Assembly (NCBI GenBank): GCA_026874595.1
Contig: CM049320.1
Location: 29,438,714 to 29,502,713, forward strand
DNA: 64,000 nucleotides
Direction of reading: 5' to 3'
Source of the DNA: Sipunculus nudus
Taxonomy: Eukaryota; Annelida; Sipuncula; Golfingiida; Sipunculidae
Every line of letters begins with the position of its first letter. Position 1 is the stretch's first letter. A program made the translations under genes and the position numbers. This document shows, in pieces, positions 58,725-64,000 of this stretch. Below the pieces are notes generated by a model that was given only the letters and a program-made list of their open reading frames with translations, was not told the DNA's origin and did not search any database.

Positions 58725-60973
58725 GTACGTTACACTTATCGACCACTTTCCCTGATTGTTTTTCATCTACTTATGACTAACATTTAATTTAACTATTTGA
58801 ACGATTATATATATCCAAAGGTATTTCCAGTTTTAGAATATTATTTAGAATGTGGTTTTGAATATGGCAGAATAAGCATTTATTTCCTGTGGTGTTTCAC
58901 ATTCTTTATCATTGCATTTCTCACAAAAGGGATGAAAACCCAGGGCCACAAGAGTAGGTTGAAGCAGAGTAACATCATGATCACGACCACACCAATTATG
59001 ACACCACAGTCAGAAATGATGTTGATGGGTAGAACCATGACAACTGGCAATGTACAGAAAGATGATGGTAGGAAAAAATCCAAGTTAGGTAAATAATATG
59101 GAGCTCCATCCACATGGATCTACCTCTGATATATTTTTGTTTTGATGTTCGCGAATGGGATTTCATTGATCCGATAGCTCTATAACCAACATAAAATGTA
59201 CATTTTGATGGATTCCATGTGTTCCTCAACACCTACGCATGTAAATAATTGCTCATGTGTCTAGGAGAATCTAGCCAAACTGGTCCATATCGACATTAAT
59301 GAATGATATGGATTAAGATGTATAAGATGTAGAATCTTGCATTCATTTTTCATATTTTTTCTTTCCTAAGTCTTTCTTCCAAAAGAGGTAGTGACGAATT
59401 GGATTGGATTGGATTATATATATATATATTATTATTATTATATACTGATGCTTTTCAATTCAGAAATAATAAGCATCTCCATCTAGGTAATCTCCTAGGA
59501 AATCATATTAATTGATGCCATCTTGAGAAATAGGTTTTTGAGAACAAACGAATCAGAACATTCATTTAAAGCCGATGTACACACACACGTATATAGTTAT
59601 TAGTTTCATGTAGTTACATTATTTATTTTTTTGTTGGCACTCGTTCAGTTCTGGATTAAGTAGGTCTTATGAGAGAAGATTAGAGAAGAATAGGTACAGA
59701 GTTCTGTTACATACATCGAGCCCTTTTGGCGAGAATTTCGTACGAATAAATGTATAATTTTGCCTTTGCTAAGAATTTAGGCATTGATAAAGTTCGCCAA
59801 CATTTTATGAAATGAAGATCTATCACCTCTGGTAAAAATTTTCTTATGGCAACACTGAACAAAGCAATAATCAATCTATTTCAAGCTGAAGGCGAGAATT
59901 GATTTATTTTTTCAATAATAAAATGAGTACTCTGACTCTTACGTCACTTTTTACATATATTTGCCCATCAAAGTTCCAGAAAATGTTTTCGAATTGTTGA
60001 ATAATATATTCTCTAATACAAAAATTAAAATATTTAAGGTTATCCGCGTATTCTCTGAACATGAACTCTAGAAAACTAAGGAGTCGTAAATTAATGGAAT
60101 AATATAATATATATGTATATATGAATTCCAGGTTGTCCCGACGGATGGAACGCTCGCTACAGTGATGAAAAAGGGACAAACACCTGCTACATGATAAGGC
60201 CGTCCCCAGGCATAAGTAAAACGGAGGCCAGCGTTGCCTGCTCCTATCAGAGCAAGTCCTTCTTAGTTTCTATTGAGACGCTGCAGGAATTACGGCACCT
60301 CAAGCAATTCTTCAAAGCCCAACTATCTCATCCGTCAACTTATGACTCCCGTATGCCATTTATTGGGCACATGATTTTGTTTGTCCTTTTACACTTACTT
60401 TGTTTACAACAGATCTGGCTCAATTTGTTTAATCGTCAGATGCTTGGTTACTATAAAGAAGTTGACATTCGTTTTACACCATACATAAAATATAAATATT
60501 ACGGGCATATTGACACATAATTCTTCCTTTTCCGCCATTACCATATAATCGTCTTATAATCGCATTTTGTATATACTACTTGATCACATGAAACGAAAAA
60601 AAATAATGAGTACCGGTATGTTTTAAGGAATTATTATTTGTAGTTTGCAAGAAGGATTCGAAATGTGGCTATTGGACTTCGGCCTGGAAGCCTTTGGGTT
60701 GGTATTGGATAAGTGGCGTGCCTCTCAGTTATGAAAACTGGATCAATGAAGATCCTCTTTCCGTTATCATGCAGGTTATGATCAATCAATCATGTGTTTT
60801 CCGAATGATAAGGAATGGTTCACTTGGCAGTGGGTACATCTGCGAGTTACGGCTGTAGAACTGAATATGTGAAGGGGAATGATTGGCAAAGAACTTATAG
60901 TTGTTGCATCCAAGAATAAGACACGGGTAACGCTAAACAACTGTATATCTGCAAGATTCCATTAAGGTTCTGA
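58524..60973 (+). CDS. C-type lectin-like gene, 3' end doubtful
   Basis: Three exons with fitting phases: 58524-58724 (Cys-rich region), 60132-60350 (start of a C-type lectin domain) and from 60644 (middle of the domain). Exon 2 opens GCPDGWNARYSDEKGTNTCY, then CSYQSKSFLVSIETLQEL, the usual first part of a CTLD. Exon 3 continues YWTSAWKPLGWYWISG and YENWINEDP, close to the WIG-type core. After this the frame closes (TAG at 60856-60858, after YICELRL), whereas sequence in another frame up to 60973 also looks like a CTLD end (WQRTYSC... then YICKIPLRF) but has a stop between. So either the domain is short or the gene is decaying. C-type lectins bind glycans, often with Ca2+; the EPN/QPD motif of classical sites is not seen (NEDP is at about that position). 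The start codon is not identified. Confidence 0.6.
59549..59745 (+). repeat. Dispersed repeat T, copy 2
   Basis: Partner of 53575-53772, inside the lectin-like gene's intron. Confidence 0.82.
60132..60350 (+). CDS. Lectin-like gene exon 2: N-terminal half of CTLD
   Basis: Acceptor ATTCCAG before 60132 and donor GTATGC after 60350. It carries CPDGW, the CY pair and the helix ending SFLVSIETLQELRHLKQFF, as in CTLD helices 1 and 2. The open frame runs on past the donor into intron sequence. Confidence 0.65.
60644..60858 (+). CDS. Lectin-like gene exon 3: core of CTLD, possibly damaged
   Basis: Acceptor TTATTTGTAG before 60644; one base from exon 2 plus TT gives Leu, then CKKDSKCGYWTSAWKPLG. 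The frame ends at TAG 60856-60858. The downstream stretch 60880-60973 reads as a CTLD end in the next frame with one internal TAA, which suggests a frameshift or an unseen intron. Confidence 0.5.
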
Positions 60974-63900
60974 GACTACATGGAAAGGGCTTTCACGCGA
61001 TAACTCTACGTACCATTTGTGGGGGTCTTAGGTGTTTGTCACCCACATTGCTGGTTCATAATATGAAAAACCAACGAAAGGCGCAATCCTACGTGAGTGA
61101 AACACGACTATGGACTCCCCACTTGACCTGCAGGGCTCTAGACCTGGATGGGTGCCGACCGTGAAGGACCTCGCCGCCTCGGCTGAGAGAGGTTTGTGTA
61201 CAAACCAGGGTTAGATCCGAATGCCATCAGGCCATCAAAGTGCAAGTGTATATGTTTTAAATAATTCAACTGCAAATGCGTTTGTTAATAGAAATAATCA
61301 ATGCAAATGCGGAAAAAAATTCATGATGCAAATGCAGCATCGATATTAAATGTGTACACACGTATTTGCAACTGAATCATGTTTTGTTACATAATACGGA
61401 ACAGGAATCCGGTTAACTTCAGTTTGATTATCATACATGTAACCACTGGTATCAGGAGGAAATATTGGAAATCCCTTGCAAATTCATCCCTTGCCTTTTT
61501 TTGGCTCACAGGCAGCGTTGTGCGTTGTGAAGAATATTAAGTGATATTTAATTCTACCTTTCTGCATTTAATATTTCTGGTGTTCTGTATAAAAGACAAC
61601 AGCTTTTATCTACATGTGAGCAAATTCAGTCAAAACTTTTCTCAGAGTTCTAAGGTAAAAAAAGCACAGGTAAAAAGGGCACAGTTAGAAATGGCAAAAT
61701 GCATACCTAATCAATCTTAAGGACAGTTTAAGCTTTCGATCGAATTGCATACACCATTAATGCTAAAGGGAACGATTTATGTCCGCCAAGACTTCTTTAC
61801 CATTATGTATTTTTGTGTATAAAATAAAAAAAAATTGTTATCTTTATTGTGATTTCGAAGGTCCTTTTCCAACTGCTTCATTATAAACGAACGTGTACGC
61901 TGTACAATATTATGCATGTTTAGTAGCTATGTGCGTATGTATTTTTTTAAAGAGTCGTTAAATATATTTGATTGTTATTTACTGCCAGGGCCAGGGCATA
62001 ATCATAATATGTTTCAGTAAACATAAATCAATTCACACACATACATATATGGCTGTGTCTGTTATGTTTGTGTGATAAATAATTAGCAGCTATATTGTTC
62101 TAAATTCATGACAATGAGAATATTAGAACGAAAAAATATTCCCTAACTCATTGAACCGTTGAAGACAGTAGTCTCCGCTTTAATATAACCATCAGAACTA
62201 TCCACAAATTGTGGCGAAAAATCAAGCCTAGATATAAAATTCAAATCCTAATATATAGAGCTATAAGAGAATTTGTTTTTGTATTGTTTTTTTAAATAAA
62301 TGACAACAGAGATAAAAGTTTATCCAACAGGTGGCACAGCTACTTACATATTTAAAGGTGATTTTACCTGAAACTGACCGAATGTCAGGGCTAAATTTGG
62401 GTTACATTTTTAGGCCTGCTTACGATGATAAACCTTAATGTAACATCATTATACGAAATAAATGTTGACATATTTTGCTAATACTTGGTAGTGTCATTAC
62501 TCTAATGTACAGTGATGTAGTACTTTGGGAGGAAGAACCGTGTTACCGAGAGAAGCCAAGGGCAAGACTTAGCCGAATGGCCCGACCCCGATGTTTTCAT
62601 AAAATGGTGAAGCCGATCGTTAAACTAGCATTCTTGCATACACAAAATTAAACATCTTTTAGCAATGCAAAAAAATAAAAAAGTGGATAAATAGGTTAAC
62701 CTTTTTTATCATAAAAATACATTTTTAAAGTGATATTTTTGTTATATTTTGAAATATTACTTCACACACACATACTTACCGATACATGTATATATGACCC
62801 ATTCCTTATCCAGCATACCTGATTGATGTATATAAGACCACATACATTTTGAGTAATAACCTTCTCCTTTGAGGTAATAATTAAACAAATTGGTTATTTT
62901 TTGTGATGGTGTAAATCATTTTTGGTTTATGTTAGGCCTATCTTTATATTAATTTATTAAATACAGATCAATAGAGATTGGTCAAACATAAAATGTTGTT
63001 TAGATTCTGAGGCTGCAAATTCATTAATTGATCATCGGATGTCCAGTCTCCTCTGCGTGAAATTGTTAAATCTATCTTTGTCATGAAATCAACTGATAGG
63101 TGACAGTTGGAAAATAAACCAATAGCATTCTTCACATGGTTGGTATAAGGCGAGGGACTAGAATATTATTTAACCGAACATGTCTACTGTCCATTTTTTT
63201 AATGACCGGGCAGACTCAGTAAACTATATAACACATACAAAAGATAAATTAACTATTTACAATAAGTTATCTAAGTAATATATATATATATTTGTGTGTG
63301 GATGTGTATTGACAAAGGAAGATAAATAGGTAATAATAACATAATAAAATTACATGAAATTATATATTGTGAAATTATTTTAAAATATGAATAATATCTA
63401 ATTGTTAACTTGACAGCGTCATTCCGATTTGTATGCGGTCTGGAATTAATTATGGTCTCCTGAAAAAATAAAATATGTCATTATTCTCTTCGATGAAATA
63501 CTAAATAAAAATGATTCCATTGTACCATCTTTAGATGTTCATAAAATCAGCAGTCGTCCTTCAGTTGAACTTTTAATTCAACGAATATATGCCCAACCGA
63601 GGTGCTTCAAGAGTCGAAAACAAGTTTGAGTTCAGTTGAAGAAGAGGTTGAATGAAACGACACTGATTACACTGTGTTTTGAGAAGGCACAAGACCAGAA
63701 AACGCCCACTTAAACACGTGAAGTCTGTTATTGTTATTTTCCGTACGCTACAGGTCGCAATTTTGCAGCAATTGATCTGAAACTTACAGGAAAAGTGTAA
63801 AATCGGTACCTGTCCAAGCCTGTTCTTTTTGGCCATGATCGGTCTAAGGCCAAGGTCACGGTTCTTGGCAACCGCTGGCGACTATGTCATGATTACATCT

Positions 63901-64000
63901 TGCATTTGTTTACATTGGGGTGTCATGTCAGGTGAAACCCCATCTGCCAATTAAAACCTATGCAATCTGACAATCCACTTCGGCACTAGAACTGGAAATA
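60974..64000. other. Intergenic, no gene recognised
   Basis: AT-rich, short open frames only. A block with GGTTAGATCC near 61205 resembles the B box of the SINE-like family of the C1q genes but the rest is not convincing. Near 63840-63865 the motif AAGGCCAAGGTCACGG recalls the satellite at the start of the window. Confidence 0.5.

Noticed and set aside
58797-59096. 99-residue open frame with a hydrophobic stretch (and an opposite-strand frame at 58880-59113)
   Set aside because: It lies in the lectin-like gene's intron, both strands look equally open, and no domain or fitting splice phase was found; kept as unexplained rather than called a gene.

Overview
The window looks like nuclear DNA from a mollusc, most probably a bivalve. 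It is AT-rich, coding exons are short and bounded by canonical GT/AG introns, and most of the sequence is dispersed or tandem repeat. Two repeat types point to bivalves from general knowledge: a tandem array rich in AGGTCA-type half-sites, and elements ending in GTCC/GGAC simple repeats. The presence of C1q-domain and C-type lectin genes also fits, since bivalves carry hundreds of C1q-domain genes. No bacterial features (operons, CRISPR, ribosome binding sites) are present. Species cannot be fixed from the sequence alone.

Layout. 1-1.5 kb: tandem satellite with period about 289 bp. 2.7-8.0 kb (+): the last four coding exons of an RNF216-like RBR E3 ubiquitin ligase, with its stop codon and poly(A) signal; earlier exons lie outside the window. 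8-17 kb: intergenic DNA with a MITE, microsatellites and a repeat province (12.1-17.0 kb) bounded by inverted ends. 17.4-45 kb: a cluster of paralogous secreted C1q-domain genes. Gene 1 (minus) is a pseudogene, gene 2 (minus, 24.9-31.5 kb) and gene 3 (plus, 36.5-41.4 kb) look intact, and a fourth copy (about 43-45.3 kb) keeps only the 5' part. Genes 2 and 3 face away from each other in a large inverted duplication. 45-54.8 kb: mostly non-coding with small repeats. 54.8-56.3 kb: degenerate LINE with reverse transcriptase. 58.5-61 kb (+): a C-type lectin-like gene whose 3' end looks damaged. 61-64 kb: nothing coding recognised.

How the genes relate. The intact C1q genes share one exon plan: a 30-nt microexon that appears to encode the end of a signal peptide, exon A (first half of C1q domain 1), exon B (second half of domain 1, all of domain 2, first half of domain 3) and exon C (second half of domain 3). 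The predicted product is a secreted protein of about 390-400 residues with three tandem C1q folds, probably an innate-immune recognition molecule. With the C-type lectin gene nearby, the right half of the window carries two classes of pattern-recognition gene in a repeat-rich, rearranging setting. RNF216 is an unrelated conserved neighbour.
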